DNA of 64,000 bases from Caballeronia sp. INDeC2 (GCF_023631325.1 NZ_JALQDG010000012.1:202919-266918), one strand, 5' to 3'; positions 38,009 through 48,800 are shown, counted from the first letter of the stretch. Numbers and translations: made by a program. Notes: generated from the sequence alone by a model not told the origin.

Positions 38009-38470
38009 GTGAGTGATCCGTTGACTTTCGAATGGCCGGTTCGGGTGTATTACGAGGACACCGACGCCGGCGGCATCGTCTTCTACGCGAACTACCTGAA
38101 GTTCTTCGAGCGGGCGCGCACCGAGTGGTTGCGCGCATGCGGCATCGACCAGCAGCGCCTCGCGGATTCGAACGGCGTCGTGTTCGTCGTGAGACGCACG
38201 TCCGTCGAATATTCGTCGCCGGCGCGCCTGGATGACGTCATTCGCGTCTTGAGCCGTATCGAGCGGCTCGGGCGCGCATCGGTGGATTTTCATCAGGAAG
38301 CGTGGCGCGACGGCGTGCTGCTCGCGAGCGGCGACATTCGCGTTGCGTCGGTGGATCGCGCGTCGGTTCGTCCGGCCGCCATTCCGGATGCGGTGCTCGA
38401 CGGATTGAAACGCGGCCCGCACGCCGCGCTCGCCGCCGCGTCATGCGGCGCGAACCAGGATCGAGCCTGA
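38009..38470 (+). CDS. ybgC: Tol-Pal system-associated acyl-CoA thioesterase YbgC
   Basis: Hot-dog thioesterase of 153 residues; YYEDTDAGGIVFYANYLKFFERART carries the catalytic Asp and is the family signature. It works on acyl-CoA/ACP linked to phospholipid enzymes and heads the tol-pal operon. GTG at 38009 is preferred: GGAG at 37995-37998 and homologues begin shortly before FEWPVRVYYED. An in-frame TTG at 37949 is an alternative. A 23-codon frame (37941-38012) ends on the GTG, with GTGA overlap. Confidence 0.9.
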   Translation: MSDPLTFEWPVRVYYEDTDAGGIVFYANYLKFFERARTEWLRACGIDQQRLADSNGVVFVVRRTSVEYSSPARLDDVIRVLSRIERLGRASVDFHQEAWRDGVLLASGDIRVASVDRASVRPAAIPDAVLDGLKRGPHAALAAASCGANQDRA

Positions 38471-38635
38471 ACGATGAACTCATCGCACCCCGAAGCGAAC
38501 CAATGCATCGGGACAGTGGAAGCACTAACGAGCACGAGCCGGCCGCGGCGCGGCTTTCGTTTGATTCACATCCTTTTCACGAAAGCATGACGCTTTGACC
38601 GGACGCCCCTTTTCGGGACGTAACAGCGGACCTTT

Positions 38636-39313
38636 ATGAACAATACACAAGACCTGTCGATCGTTTCTCTCGTCATTCACGCGAGCCTGCTCGCGCAGGC
38701 CGTGATGGCGCTGCTGCTGCTGCTGTCGCTGCTGTCGTGGACCTTCATTTTCCGCAAGTGGTTTGCCATTCGGCGCGCGCGCGCGCAAACCGAGCGCTTC
38801 GAGCGCGATTTCTGGTCGGGCGGCGACCTGCAGGCGCTCTATCAGAGCGCGGCGAACAACCGCCACACCATCGGCGCGCTCGAACGTATCTTCGAATCCG
38901 GCATGCGCGAATTCCTGAAGGGCAAGGAGCGCCGCATCACCGATCCCGGCGCGATCCTCGACGGCTCCCGCCGCGCGATGCGCGCCGCGTTCCAGCGCGA
39001 AATGGACGTGCTCGAGGCGAATCTCGCGTTTCTCGCTTCGGTCGGCTCGGTGAGTCCGTATATCGGTCTCTTCGGCACCGTCTGGGGCATCATGAATTCC
39101 TTCCGCGGACTCGCAAACGTGCAACAGGCGACGCTCGCGAACGTGGCGCCGGGCATCGCCGAGGCGCTCGTCGCAACCGCGATCGGCCTCTTCGCCGCGA
39201 TCCCGGCCGTGGTCGCATACAACCGTTACGCGCACGATATCGATCGCCTGGCGATCCGCTTCGAGACCTTCATCGAAGAGTTCTCGAACATCCTGCAGCG
39301 TCAGGCGCACTAA
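38636..39313 (+). CDS. tolQ: Tol-Pal system protein TolQ
   Basis: 225-residue inner-membrane motor protein of the ExbB/MotA type with three transmembrane helices (about 17-37, 130-155, 170-195). SVGSVSPYIGLFGTVWGIMNSF and the following APGIAEALVATAIGL are hallmarks. With TolR it uses the proton gradient to drive TolA during constriction of the outer membrane at division. Confidence 0.96.
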   Translation: MNNTQDLSIVSLVIHASLLAQAVMALLLLLSLLSWTFIFRKWFAIRRARAQTERFERDFWSGGDLQALYQSAANNRHTIGALERIFESGMREFLKGKERRITDPGAILDGSRRAMRAAFQREMDVLEANLAFLASVGSVSPYIGLFGTVWGIMNSFRGLANVQQATLANVAPGIAEALVATAIGLFAAIPAVVAYNRYAHDIDRLAIRFETFIEEFSNILQRQAH

Positions 39314-39326
39314 GCAAGGAGTCGCG

Positions 39327-39770
39327 ATGGCAGGCCCCATTCGTTCCAGCATGCGCGGCAGTTCGCGCCGCGCAATGTCCGACATCAACGTCGTGCCGTA
39401 CATCGACGTAATGCTCGTGCTGCTCGTCATCTTCATGGTGACGGCGCCGCTCGTTTCACCGTCCATCATCAACTTGCCGACCGTCGGCAATGCGCAACCG
39501 CAGGAGCAGCAGCCGCCGCTCGTCATAAACATCAAGGCGGACGGCAGCATGAACGTCCGCTACAAGGAAGAAGGCGGCGCGACGCAGGAGCAGAAGATGA
39601 CGAAGGAAGAGTTGAATACCTTCGTGCTCAATCGTCAGGAATCGCATCCGGATCAGCCCGTCGTGATCGCGGCGGACAAGACCGTGAAATATGAAGTCGT
39701 GATGAACGTGATGTCCGATATGAAGGCCCGCGGCGTGAAGCGCGTCGGATTGCTCGTCAAATCGCAATGA
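39327..39770 (+). CDS. tolR: Tol-Pal system protein TolR
   Basis: 147 residues, one transmembrane helix (about 26-44). The proton-path aspartate is Asp27 in INVVPYIDVMLVLLVIFMV. The periplasmic domain ends GVKRVGLLVKSQ. 13 bases after tolQ; its TGA overlaps the tolA ATG by four bases. Confidence 0.96.
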   Translation: MAGPIRSSMRGSSRRAMSDINVVPYIDVMLVLLVIFMVTAPLVSPSIINLPTVGNAQPQEQQPPLVINIKADGSMNVRYKEEGGATQEQKMTKEELNTFVLNRQESHPDQPVVIAADKTVKYEVVMNVMSDMKARGVKRVGLLVKSQ

Positions 39771-40858
39771 CTCTTTTGCACAGGCAGACACGCGCATCGT
39801 CCGCGCGACCGATTCGCCCGCCGCGCGAGCGTGGCACGGGCCGGGCGTTCGCGCTCGCGGCGTTGATGCACCTGTTGCTCGGCTGGCTGCTGTACCACGG
39901 CATCAACTGGCAGAACAACACGCCCGCGGGTTCGGAAGCGGAAATCTGGACCGAGATTCCTGACACGTCCACGCCGACTCCCCGCCCCGCTCCGCCGCCG
40001 CCCGCCCCGGTCAAGGTGCAGCCCGCACCGCCGCCCGCGAAGGACGAGGACGCGGACATCGCGTTGCAGGAAAAGAAGCGCAAGCAGCAGGAAGCGGCCG
40101 CCCGCGAGGCGCAGCTCGCGGAGCAGCGCCGTCAGCAGGAAGAGGCGCGTCAGCAAGCGGAAGAGAAGCGTCAGCAGCAACTCGCCGCAGCGGCCGCCGC
40201 GCAGAAGGCGATGCAGGACAAGCAGAAGCAGATCGAGCAGCAGCGTCAGGCCGAACTGCAAAAGCAGCAACAGAAGGCGCAGCAGGACAAGCAGCGCCAG
40301 CAACAGCAGGCCGAAGCGCAGAAGCAGGAACAGCTCAAGGACCAGAAGGAACAGCAGGAAGCTAAGGCGAAGGCCGATGCGCAAGCCAAGGCCAAGGCTG
40401 AGGCCGACGCCAAAGCGAAGGCTGCGGCGCAGGCGAAAGCCAAGGCCGATGCGGAAGCGAAGGCCAAAGTCGATGCCGAACGCAAGGCGCGCCTCGCGCA
40501 ACTGCAGGGTCAGCTGGGCGGCGGCACGGCGGGAAGCGGCGAAGGGCTGGCGAAGAGCGGCACCGGCAAGGGCGCGGGCGGCAATGCGACCTCGCCGGGA
40601 TACGCCGAGAAGGTGCAGCGTCGCGTGCGGCCGAACATCCACTGGGGCGGCGAAACCGCCGGGCTCGAAACGGTTGTTTCAGTTCGCTGCTCGCCTACAG
40701 GCACACTGCTATCCGCAGCTATCACCCGTTCAAGCGGTAACGAGCAATGGGACGCGGCAGCGTTGCGTGCAGTACAGAATTCCGACCCGATGCCCGTCGA
40801 CATCGACGGCAAAGCGCCCGGCTCATTCACGATCACGCTGCGCCCGGCCGGAGGCTGA
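39767..40858 (+). CDS. tolA: Cell envelope protein TolA
   Basis: 363 residues: cytoplasmic basic N-terminus, one transmembrane helix (about 26-45), a Pro-rich stretch (about 66-90), a long Lys/Gln/Ala/Glu helical domain II (about 98-250; QKQQQKAQQDKQRQQQQ type), and C-terminal domain III (about 275-363) with PNIHWGGET-like sequence that meets Pal and TolB. It spans the periplasm. Domain II DNA is internally repetitive (AAG/CAG/GCN codons), so indels are expected between strains. Confidence 0.94.
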   Translation: MTLLHRQTRASSARPIRPPRERGTGRAFALAALMHLLLGWLLYHGINWQNNTPAGSEAEIWTEIPDTSTPTPRPAPPPPAPVKVQPAPPPAKDEDADIALQEKKRKQQEAAAREAQLAEQRRQQEEARQQAEEKRQQQLAAAAAAQKAMQDKQKQIEQQRQAELQKQQQKAQQDKQRQQQQAEAQKQEQLKDQKEQQEAKAKADAQAKAKAEADAKAKAAAQAKAKADAEAKAKVDAERKARLAQLQGQLGGGTAGSGEGLAKSGTGKGAGGNATSPGYAEKVQRRVRPNIHWGGETAGLETVVSVRCSPTGTLLSAAITRSSGNEQWDAAALRAVQNSDPMPVDIDGKAPGSFTITLRPAGG

Positions 40859-40976
40859 TGCAGTGCTCGCGCGATCGGCATGAGAGCCGCTTTGGGCGGG
40901 AACGAATTGTGCGACCGCGGGTCTGTTCTGCAGTCCGCGGACACTTGAAAACGCTTTTATCTGGAACCTATACAGC

Positions 40977-42269
40977 ATGAGTTTGATGACGAAGCTTGGC
41001 CTGAAAACGCTGGTCGCATCCTGCCTGATCGCAGCCGGCACCGCCGCACACGCCCAGTTGAACGTACTCGTGACCGGCGTCGGTTCGACCCAGTTTCCGA
41101 TCGCGACAGCCAATTTCGCCAATGAAGCGAGTTCGCCGCAGCAGGTCAGCGCGATCATTCGGCAAGATCTGCAGAGAAGCGGCAAGTTCACGAATATCGA
41201 CGCCGGCAGCGCGCCGGTGTCAGAGACCGATTCGGTCGATCTCGGCGCCTGGAAGGCAAAAGGCGCGGACGCGTTCGTTTCGGGCAGCGTGAACAAGCTG
41301 CCGAACGGCCAGTACGAAGTGCGCTTTCGTCTCTACGACACCGTCAAGCAGCAGAACCTGGGCGGCCTGTCGCTCGTCAGCGCCGAGAGCGGCCTGCGCA
41401 TGAGCGCGCACAAGATCGCGGACTACATCTATGCGAAGCTGCTCGGCGGCCGCGGCGTGTTCGCGACGCGTCTGTCCTATGTGATTCAGACGGGCGGCCG
41501 TTATCAATTGCAGATTTCGGATTCGGACGGACAGGACGCGAAGATCGCGCTTTCCAGCCCGGAGCCGATCATCTCGCCGGCGTGGTCGCCGGACGGCACG
41601 AAGGTGGCATACGTGTCGTTCGAAAAGAAGAAGCCGGTGGTGTACATCCACGATCTGCCGACGGGGCGTCGCGTGGTCGTGTCGAATCAGAAGGGCAACA
41701 ACAGTGCCCCGGCGTGGTCGCCCGACGGCCGCAAGCTCGCGGTCGCGCTCTCGCGCACCGGCAACACGCAGATTTTCGAAGTCAACGCAGACGGCTCCGG
41801 CCTGCGCCGTCTGACACAAGGCAGTTCCATCGACACCGAGCCGTACTACTCTCCTGATGGCAACTCGATTTATTTCACGAGCGATCGCGGCGGCCAACCG
41901 CAGATCTACAAGATGCCGGCGGCGGGTGAAAGCGCCGGCGCGGCCCAGCGGGTCACGTTTGCAGGCGCGTACAACACGAGCCCGCGCGTGAGTCCGGACG
42001 GCAAGCAACTTGCGTACATTTCGCGCACTGGCGGCGGCTTCAAGCTGTATCTGCAGGACCTCGCGTCCGGCACGGCGACGGGGCTGACCGACACGACGCA
42101 TGACGAATCGCCGAGCTTCGCGGCGAATGGTCAGTACATCCTCTACGCCACCCAAGTGAACGGACGTGGCGTGTTGGCAGCCGTTTCGACCGACGGTCGT
42201 ACGCGGCAAGTCTTGTCCGTACAGGGCGGTGTGGTGCGCGAGCCGTCCTGGGGTCCGTTCATGCAATAA
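40977..42269 (+). CDS. tolB: Tol-Pal system beta-propeller protein TolB
   Basis: 430-residue periplasmic protein: signal peptide ending near AHA-QL (about 23), N-terminal alpha/beta domain (about 25-160), then a six-bladed WD40-like beta-propeller with repeats of the form [45 protein letters not shown] and [15 protein letters not shown]. It shuttles between Pal and TolA. 118 bases follow tolA. Confidence 0.97.
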   Translation: MSLMTKLGLKTLVASCLIAAGTAAHAQLNVLVTGVGSTQFPIATANFANEASSPQQVSAIIRQDLQRSGKFTNIDAGSAPVSETDSVDLGAWKAKGADAFVSGSVNKLPNGQYEVRFRLYDTVKQQNLGGLSLVSAESGLRMSAHKIADYIYAKLLGGRGVFATRLSYVIQTGGRYQLQISDSDGQDAKIALSSPEPIISPAWSPDGTKVAYVSFEKKKPVVYIHDLPTGRRVVVSNQKGNNSAPAWSPDGRKLAVALSRTGNTQIFEVNADGSGLRRLTQGSSIDTEPYYSPDGNSIYFTSDRGGQPQIYKMPAAGESAGAAQRVTFAGAYNTSPRVSPDGKQLAYISRTGGGFKLYLQDLASGTATGLTDTTHDESPSFAANGQYILYATQVNGRGVLAAVSTDGRTRQVLSVQGGVVREPSWGPFMQ

Positions 42270-42324
42270 GTCCAGCAATAACGTTTCACAAACAACGTTC
42301 AGCTACAACACAAGGAGAGGTACC

Positions 42325-42831
42325 ATGATGTCGAAACTTCGTATCGGCCTGGCAGTTGCGATGGTCGGCGCATTGGCGGCGTGTCACTCGGGCGTGAAGC
42401 TCGATGAAGGCCAGAACAAAGGTGCAGTCGGCACGCAGCCGAACCCGACGGACGTAAAGCAGGTCAACATCGACCCGCTGAACGACCCGAACAGCCCGCT
42501 CGCGAAGCGCAGCATCTATTTCGACTTCGACAGCTATGCCGTGAAGGACGACTATCAGCCGCTGCTGCAACAACACTCGTCGTATCTGAAGAGCCATCCG
42601 GAGCGTCACGTCCTGATCCAGGGCAACACCGACGAACGCGGCACGAGCGAGTACAACCTGGCGCTCGGCCAGAAGCGTGCGGAAGCCGTGCGTCGCGCAA
42701 TGTCGCTGATGGGCGTCGCCGATTCGCAGATGGAAGCCGTGAGCCTCGGCAAGGAAAAGCCGACGGCGACGGGTCACGACGAATCGTCGTGGGCACAGAA
42801 CCGCCGTGCGGACCTCGTGTACCAGCAGTAA
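42325..42831 (+). CDS. pal: Peptidoglycan-associated lipoprotein Pal
   Basis: 168 residues. Lipoprotein signal with lipobox LAAC (Cys20); OmpA-like peptidoglycan-binding domain (about 60-168) with IYFDFDSYAV, GNTDERGTSEYNLALGQKRA and NRRADLVY. It anchors the outer membrane to peptidoglycan. A strong AAGGAG lies at 42312-42317. Two ATGs stand in tandem (42325, 42328); either could be used. Confidence 0.97.
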   Translation: MMSKLRIGLAVAMVGALAACHSGVKLDEGQNKGAVGTQPNPTDVKQVNIDPLNDPNSPLAKRSIYFDFDSYAVKDDYQPLLQQHSSYLKSHPERHVLIQGNTDERGTSEYNLALGQKRAEAVRRAMSLMGVADSQMEAVSLGKEKPTATGHDESSWAQNRRADLVYQQ

Positions 42832-42864
42832 TCAACTTAACGTAACCCACGGGTGAGTCGCCCT

Positions 42865-43614
42865 ATGTTGTATCGCTTTCCCTTGCTGCGCGTGGCCGCA
42901 GCCGCGTGCGTACTCGGTTCGACGATGCTCAGCGTGCCCGCGCACGCCGGCGTCTTCGACGACAACGAAGCGCGTAAAGCCGTGCTCGACCTGCGCACGA
43001 AAACTGATAGCCTGTCCAATCAGTTGCAGGCGGCACAGCGCACGATCCTCGATCAATCGAACCGTATCGACCAGCTCAATCAGCAGGTCGCGACGCTTCG
43101 CGGCCAGAACGAGGATCTGGCCAATCAGGTCGGAACGCTGCAAAAACAGCAGAAGGACTATTACGCCGATCTCGACACGCGCTTGAAGAAGTTCGAGCCG
43201 CAGCAAGAGACGATCGACGGCGTAACCGGTTCGGTGCAGCCCGGCGAGACGGAAGCGTTCAACGCAGCGTCGACTCAATTCCGTAACGGTGACTATAAGA
43301 ACGCCGCGGCGTCCTTCAAGGCGTTCGTGGCGAAGTATCCGCAGAGCCCGTATCAGCCCACTGCCCGTTACTGGCTCGGCAATGCGCTCTATGCGCAGCG
43401 CGACTACAAGGGATCGACGGCGATCTGGCAGGATCTGGTGAAGAGCTATCCGACGCATCCGCGAGCGCCCGAGGCGTTGCTCGCAATCGCGAACAACCAG
43501 ATCGAGCAAGGCCAGAAGGCGGCTGCCAAGCAGACGCTGCAACAGATCATCTCGCAGTACTCCGGTACGGAAGTCGCGCAAAGCGCGCAAAGCAAGATGT
43601 CGCAGGTGAAGTAA
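42865..43614 (+). CDS. cpoB: Cell division coordinator CpoB (YbgF)
   Basis: 249 residues: signal peptide ending AHA-GV (about 28), a coiled-coil trimer domain (about 35-105; SNQLQAAQRTILDQSNRIDQL), and C-terminal TPR repeats (about 125-245; AFNAASTQFRNGDYKNAAASF). It links peptidoglycan synthesis and outer-membrane constriction. ATG 42865 is preferred to GTG 42853 by similarity. Last gene of the Tol-Pal operon; a terminator follows. Confidence 0.94.
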   Translation: MLYRFPLLRVAAAACVLGSTMLSVPAHAGVFDDNEARKAVLDLRTKTDSLSNQLQAAQRTILDQSNRIDQLNQQVATLRGQNEDLANQVGTLQKQQKDYYADLDTRLKKFEPQQETIDGVTGSVQPGETEAFNAASTQFRNGDYKNAAASFKAFVAKYPQSPYQPTARYWLGNALYAQRDYKGSTAIWQDLVKSYPTHPRAPEALLAIANNQIEQGQKAAAKQTLQQIISQYSGTEVAQSAQSKMSQVK

Positions 43615-43649
43615 GCGAAGCATCATCGTTCGCGCCTCTCGAGGAGAAT

Positions 43650-43683
43650 GCCCGCGGGCTATGCAGCCGCGGGCGTTTTTCTT
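43650..43683 (+). terminator. Terminator of the tol-pal operon
   Basis: GCCCGCGG / CCGCGGGC (43650-43657 with 43667-43674) around a 9-base loop is followed by GTTTTTCTTT. Confidence 0.88.
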
Positions 43684-43715
43684 TCGAGAATCAGGCCGTT
43701 CTTCGACGAACCGGG

Positions 43716-43745
43716 TTGACGGCACCCGGAATTTGAGATTATAAT
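43716..43745 (+). promoter_or_regulatory. Promoter of tRNA-Lys
   Basis: TTGACG (43716-43721), 18-base spacer, TATAAT (43740-43745). The mature tRNA starts 13 bases after the -10. Confidence 0.88.
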
Positions 43746-43757
43746 TTCGCCTCTTTC

Positions 43758-43833
43758 GGGTCGTTAGCTCAGCTGGTAGAGCAGCGGACTTTTAATCCGT
43801 TGGTCACAGGTTCGAATCCCGTACGGCCTACCA
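43758..43833 (+). tRNA. tRNA-Lys (anticodon UUU)
   Basis: 76 bases with encoded CCA (43831-43833). Acceptor stem GGGTCGT / ACGGCCT; D arm with TAGCTCAGCTGGTAGAGCA; anticodon loop CTTTTAA with TTT at 43791-43793; T arm with GGTTCGAATCC. It stands alone between its own promoter and terminator. Confidence 0.98.
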
Positions 43834-43846
43834 AAGAATCAGGCAG

Positions 43847-43878
43847 AAAGCCCAGTCATTGCGACTGGGCTTTTTGTT
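43847..43878 (+). terminator. Terminator of tRNA-Lys
   Basis: AAAGCCCAGTC / GACTGGGCTTT, an 11-bp perfect stem around ATTGC, followed by TTGTTTT. Confidence 0.9.
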
Positions 43879-43922
43879 TTGCGCTTTCGCTTCGCTGCGA
43901 GCCCGTCCCCGCCTCTCCCTTC

Positions 43923-43954
43923 GAGACACAAAATGTCTCAACTCTTCCTATAAT
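43923..43954 (+). promoter_or_regulatory. Promoter and palindromic operator of the WYL-Sir2 unit
   Basis: A perfect 6-bp inverted repeat GAGACA-CAAAA-TGTCTC (43923-43939) lies nine bases before TATAAT (43949-43954). The repeat covers the expected -35 position, which is itself poor. The WYL gene starts 30 bases after the -10. Binding by the WYL protein is inference. Confidence 0.6.
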
Positions 43955-43984
43955 CGGAGTCGTTCCCGCCACCCTTGCGCGTCC

Positions 43985-45070
43985 ATGACCTCCAGCCTCG
44001 ACGAAGCCATCCTCCGCGTGCTGCCCACTGAACGGGACGCGACCGCCTGGCTGTCGACGCCCGAAGTTCGCAGGCGTCTCGAAGAGCGCGGGCATCGCGT
44101 CGGCTATACGAAGAAGGTGCAGCGCCATCTGACCGCGCTGGAAGCCGATTCGCGCGTCGTGTCGATGCTCAACGGCCGCGAACTGCTCTGGCAGCGCAAG
44201 CCGTGGCTGCACGGGTTGCAGGAAGGCGTCAGCGGGCTGATGAGCGCGTCCGAAGCGGTGGCGTTTCACATTCTTCAGCGCTTCGCGGGCAACAAGCTGC
44301 CGAACGCCGTCACGCGCGACATCGATCCGCTCTTCAAGGCTGCCGAATCGCGGCTGTCGCAGGAAAAGGCGGACAGCCGCATTTATCGCGCGTGGGCGGA
44401 CAAGATCGATTCCGTCGACGGCGCCTTCACGCTGATCCGCCCGAAGCTGCGTCCGGAGATCTTTCAGACTGTCGCGACCGCTACGTTCTTCGAGCGTGAA
44501 CTGCTCGTGCAATATCGGCCGGCGTACAAGGCGGAGCAACAGCCCGAACCAGGCAACGATCCGAAGACGAAGACGCTCTGGCCGCTTGCGCTCGTCGAAT
44601 CGGCCGGCGTGATGTACATGGTCGCGCAAGACCCGAATCGCGCGCCGCGTCCGGAGAAAGGCGAAACGGAATGGACGCGCGCGCTCTACCGGCTCGAGCG
44701 CATCCGCTCGGTGGCGGAGTCCGGCGAATCCTTCACGTACCCCGACGATTTCAAGCTGCGCAAATACATCGAGACGCAGCAGGTGTTCGACTTCCTGCCC
44801 GAGCCGCCGGTGCTGCTCGAACTCGCCTTCGAAGGCAACGCGGGTAATCAGTTGCGCGAATCGCCGATGTCGAAGGATCAGCAAATCGACAGCCTTCCCG
44901 ATGGCCGCATGAAAGTCACGGGCACCGTGACGCCGAGTCTCAAGCTGCGCTGGTGGCTGCGCGCGCTGGGCGCGGGCGTCGAGATTCTCGCGCCGCAAGG
45001 TCTGCGCGATGAATTCGCGGAAGACTATCGCAAGCTCGCGAGCCGCTATGTTCAGGCAGACTCGCAATGA
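43985..45070 (+). CDS. WYL-domain transcriptional regulator
   Basis: 361 residues: N-terminal winged HTH (about 1-75; [31 protein letters not shown] split over two helices), a WYL domain (about 150-265) and a C-terminal WCX extension (about 280-360). WYL domains sense ligands such as nucleic acids and several family members (BrxR, CapW) repress defence genes through inverted repeats in their own promoter. Here a perfect inverted repeat precedes the gene. Its TGA overlaps the ATG of the Sir2 gene (ATGA), so the two are coupled. No terminator separates them. Confidence 0.88.
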   Translation: MTSSLDEAILRVLPTERDATAWLSTPEVRRRLEERGHRVGYTKKVQRHLTALEADSRVVSMLNGRELLWQRKPWLHGLQEGVSGLMSASEAVAFHILQRFAGNKLPNAVTRDIDPLFKAAESRLSQEKADSRIYRAWADKIDSVDGAFTLIRPKLRPEIFQTVATATFFERELLVQYRPAYKAEQQPEPGNDPKTKTLWPLALVESAGVMYMVAQDPNRAPRPEKGETEWTRALYRLERIRSVAESGESFTYPDDFKLRKYIETQQVFDFLPEPPVLLELAFEGNAGNQLRESPMSKDQQIDSLPDGRMKVTGTVTPSLKLRWWLRALGAGVEILAPQGLRDEFAEDYRKLASRYVQADSQ

Positions 45071-45891
45071 ACGACGCCGCGCACTTCGAGCAGGCAAGTG
45101 AATGGATTCGTCATGCCGACGGCCTGCTGATCACCGCGGGCGCGGGCATGGGCGTCGACTCCGGGCTGCCGGATTTTCGCGGTCCTGAAGGCTTCTGGCG
45201 CGCATACCCGGCGTTGCGGCGTCACGGCTTTTCGTTCGAGGAGATGGCAAATCCCGAAGGCTTCGTGCGGCATCCGCGGCTCGCGTGGGGCTTTTATGGG
45301 CACCGACTCGCGCTGTATCGCGCGACCGCGCCGCATGACGGCTTCCATGTGCTGAAGCGCTGGGACGCGCGCATGCCGCACGGCGCGTTCGTCTTTACGA
45401 GCAATGTCGATGGCCAGTTCCAGCGCGCGGGCTTCGCGCCCGAGCGCGTGGCCGAGTGTCACGGCGCGATCGATTCGCTGCAATGCATCGACGCTTGCAC
45501 GAACGACATCTGGTCCGCCGAGGGCTTCGATCCGATCGTCGACGAGACGCGCTGCGAGCTCGTCAACGACATGCCGCGCTGCCCGCATTGCGGCGCGCTC
45601 GCGCGTCCGAACATCCTCATGTTCGGCGACTGGCACTGGATCGGCACGCACACCGCGCAACAGGAGCAAAGGCTGGCTGCCTGGCTGCACGGCGTGACGA
45701 GCCTCGTGGTCATCGAGCTTGGCGCGGGGCGCGCGCTGCCGACGGTCCGGCGCTTCAGCGAGCGCAACGGACCGCGCGTGATCCGTATCAATCCACGCGA
45801 GCACGCGACTGCGCCGGGCTTGGGCGTAGGCATCGCCGGCGGCGCGCGCGAGACGCTGATGCGGCTCGACCGCATGCTTCAGCCCATATAA
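45067..45891 (+). CDS. Sir2-family NAD-dependent protein deacylase
   Basis: 274 residues. NAD-binding [15 protein letters not shown] (25-39), TSNVDGQF (111-118), catalytic His132 in ECHGAI and zinc cysteines C140, C144, C172, C175 are all present, so the enzyme looks intact. The second motif has Val-Asp where most sirtuins have Ile-Asp (TQNID), typical of a bacterial side group. It is a stand-alone Sir2 domain with no fused effector. It is coupled to the WYL gene and its 3' end overlaps the convergent yhaN-like gene by 13 bases. Confidence 0.9.
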   Translation: MNDAAHFEQASEWIRHADGLLITAGAGMGVDSGLPDFRGPEGFWRAYPALRRHGFSFEEMANPEGFVRHPRLAWGFYGHRLALYRATAPHDGFHVLKRWDARMPHGAFVFTSNVDGQFQRAGFAPERVAECHGAIDSLQCIDACTNDIWSAEGFDPIVDETRCELVNDMPRCPHCGALARPNILMFGDWHWIGTHTAQQEQRLAAWLHGVTSLVVIELGAGRALPTVRRFSERNGPRVIRINPREHATAPGLGVGIAGGARETLMRLDRMLQPI

Positions 45892-48800
45892 CGCACGTTG
45901 ACCTGCGGCCCGAACACGTCGCGCACGATATCGACCAGATGATCGTGATGGCTCAGGAAGATCACCTGCGTGCGTTTGGCGATCTGCGCGAGCACGCGCA
46001 GGCCGGCACGCGCGCGGCCATCGTCGAAATTGATGAAGAGATCGTCGGCGACGAACGGCAACGCCGACGCCTTCTCGCCATGTTCCTCCAGCGCCGCGAG
46101 CCGCAGCGCGAGATAGAGCTGATCGCGCGTGCCTTCGCTCATCCCGGCGATGTCGACATGTTCGCCGCTCGCGCGGATCGCGGACAGCGCCATCGGCTGT
46201 CGATCGTAGTCGACGACGAGCCGCGAGAACATGCCAAGCGTGAGCTCCGAGAAGATCGTGCTCGCGCGTGAGAGCATCGGGCCCTGACGGCGCTCGCGAT
46301 AGCGGTCGATCGCCCACTTGAGCAGCGTCGAAGCCGTCTCGACCTTCACGAAGCGTTCGGCGGCATCGGCCATCGCGGCGAGCGCTTCCTGGCGCTTCGC
46401 TTCGGCGCGCGCGGCATTCGCTTCGCCTGCAATGGCGTCGAGTTCCCGGCGTGCGGCATCGAGCGCGGTTGCGGTGTCGGTCGCGATTTTCACGGACTCG
46501 GTGAGCGCCGCGCCAATACGCGACAGCTCCGCCTGCACGTTCGGCATGTCCGCGCCCTCCACTTCCGCGACGAGTTCGTCGAGCGACAGGCCATCGCCGC
46601 CCTTGATGAGCGCGGCGCGCGCGTCGTCCACATCGGCGATCAGCTCGCGCTTTTTCTGCGACTGAACGATCAACGCCTGGAGCACGTCGGGCGTATCGAC
46701 GCCGGCCAGATCGTAGAGCGGACGCAGCATGGCCTTCGCTGCTTCCACGTCGGCGCGGGCGTGGCTCACCTGTTCGCTCGCCGACGCATGCTCCTTCTTC
46801 AAGCGCTCCAGTTCGGCGTGTGCGGCAGACGCGCGATCGAGGCGTGCCGACAGCTCCGTCGCGATCGCGTTCGCATCGAATGTTGCGAGCGATTCGTCGA
46901 GTTCGCGCGCGAGTTGCGATGCCTCGGCGTCGAGTGCGGCGAGTTCGGCGCGCTTGGCGTCGATCTGTCCGCTGCGGATGGTTTCGATCTGCGTCAGCTG
47001 CTCGCCGATCCTCTTCACGATCTCGATGGCCGCTTCGGCCGCCGCCTGCGAATCCGCCACATTCGCGAAACCCGCTTTCGCGATCGCCTCCGACCACTCG
47101 CGTTGCCAGCGCTCGAATGCTTCGCGAGCCGCTTTCGCAGCGCCTTGCCGCGCGATGCGCTCGGCGTGCGTTTCGTCGAGTTGCGTCGAGAGATGACGCC
47201 GCTTCATCGCCGCCTCGTCGATCGCGCCGATGTGCGTCTCCGCCACGTCGCACAACATGTCGAGATCGGCGCGCGCATCGGGCTGTGCGCCCGCTTCCGC
47301 GAGATGTCGCGCGAGTTCGTCGCGCCGCGCGTCGGAATCGGCGGATTCGCGCGCGAGTTCTTCGGTGCGCGCATCGAGCGCCTGCGCCGCCGCCAGCGCC
47401 TTGTCGCGCGATGCGATCCATGACGGCGCATCGTCGAGCGACATGTCCGCGATATGCGATTGCGCGGCGAGCGCGCGCCACGCGTCGTCGAATGTCGTCA
47501 GCGCCGATTCGGCTTCGCGCGCGCTCTGTTCGCGCCGCGCGAGCGTCGATTCTTCGCTCGCGACACGGCGCTTCAATGCCGCAAGCTGCGTCGCGTAACC
47601 GACAGAGCCGAGCTGACGATCGGCCAAGCCATCCGCAGAATGCATCGCAGTTTCGAAGCCGGATGCGGCGTCATCGAGCGCCAAGTCGCCGGACTTGATC
47701 GCGTGCCACGCCGCATCGCGCGACGCGCGTGCTTCGCGCACCTGATCGCTCGTCACGACATCGTGTGTTTCGACCAGATCGTCGAGCTCGGTGCGCGTGA
47801 CGTGGAGCGTGTCCTGCCCTTCCTTCGCGCGATCGGCCGCGAGCGTCAGCCGCGCGACCAGATCTTGCCGTTCCGCGCGCAGTGCGGCGAGGCGCTCGGC
47901 TGTCGGGAGCGACAGCGCCTTCAATTCGTCGATGGAGCGTGACCATCGGCCGAGCGACGCCATGTTCGCGTCGAGCAGTTGCTTCGCGTCGCGCTTCGCG
48001 TCTTCGAGGCGCTTCATCGTCGCGCTCTTGTCGCGATACTTCTGCGCCGCGCGCAACGCGGCACGCAGACCCGGCGACACATCGCCGGCCGCGATCGCCG
48101 CCAGCTTCGATTTCAGCGTATCGATCTGCGCCGCGCATTCGTCGGCTGACCGTTCCGCGTTGCGCGCGGCGAGTTCGAGTTCGCCGCGCTCCAGCATCAG
48201 ACTCGTGACCGTTTGCAGCGCGAGCGCGCCCGGCATCGCGCGGCGCGTGCCCGCCTCGTCTTGCGGCCACCCGAGTTGCGTGCCGTCCCGTGCGACTTGC
48301 TTCAGGCGCATCGCGACTTCCTGTTCGAGCCGCGCGATTTCGCTCGCGTGATTCGCGCAGCGCTGTCCCGTGGCGTCGAGGGCACGAATGCGCGCCTGCG
48401 CGGCGAGAAGCGCATGATCGATATGGACCGCGCCCAGATCCGCCTGCAACTGTTCGGCTTTTTCCGCGTACACGTCGAACGCGCTCTGCGCGGCCGCGTG
48501 CTGCTTCAGCGCGCTTTGCAACGTCGCTTCGGCGTTCGCGGGCAGATCGACGACATCGCCCAGTTCGCGCAATTCCGCTGCCTTCTCGCGCCACACGTTC
48601 AAATACGGTGCAACGCGCCTCACGCGTTCGAGCTTGCCGCGCTGTGCTTCGAGTTCCGCGCGGCGCGCGTCCTGCTCGCGGCGCCTTTCTTCCGCTTCTT
48701 CGACCGCGTCATGCGCGCGCGTCCACTTCGCAGTGCGCACGCTGGCCAGTTTCAGTTCGTCGGTGGCTTCGTCGTATTGCTTACGGTGGATGTTGTACGC

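Noticed and set aside
40945..40974. TTGAAA-N18-TATACA just before tolB as a tolB promoter
   Set aside because: Transcription would begin at or after the tolB ATG (40977), so it cannot supply the annotated start.
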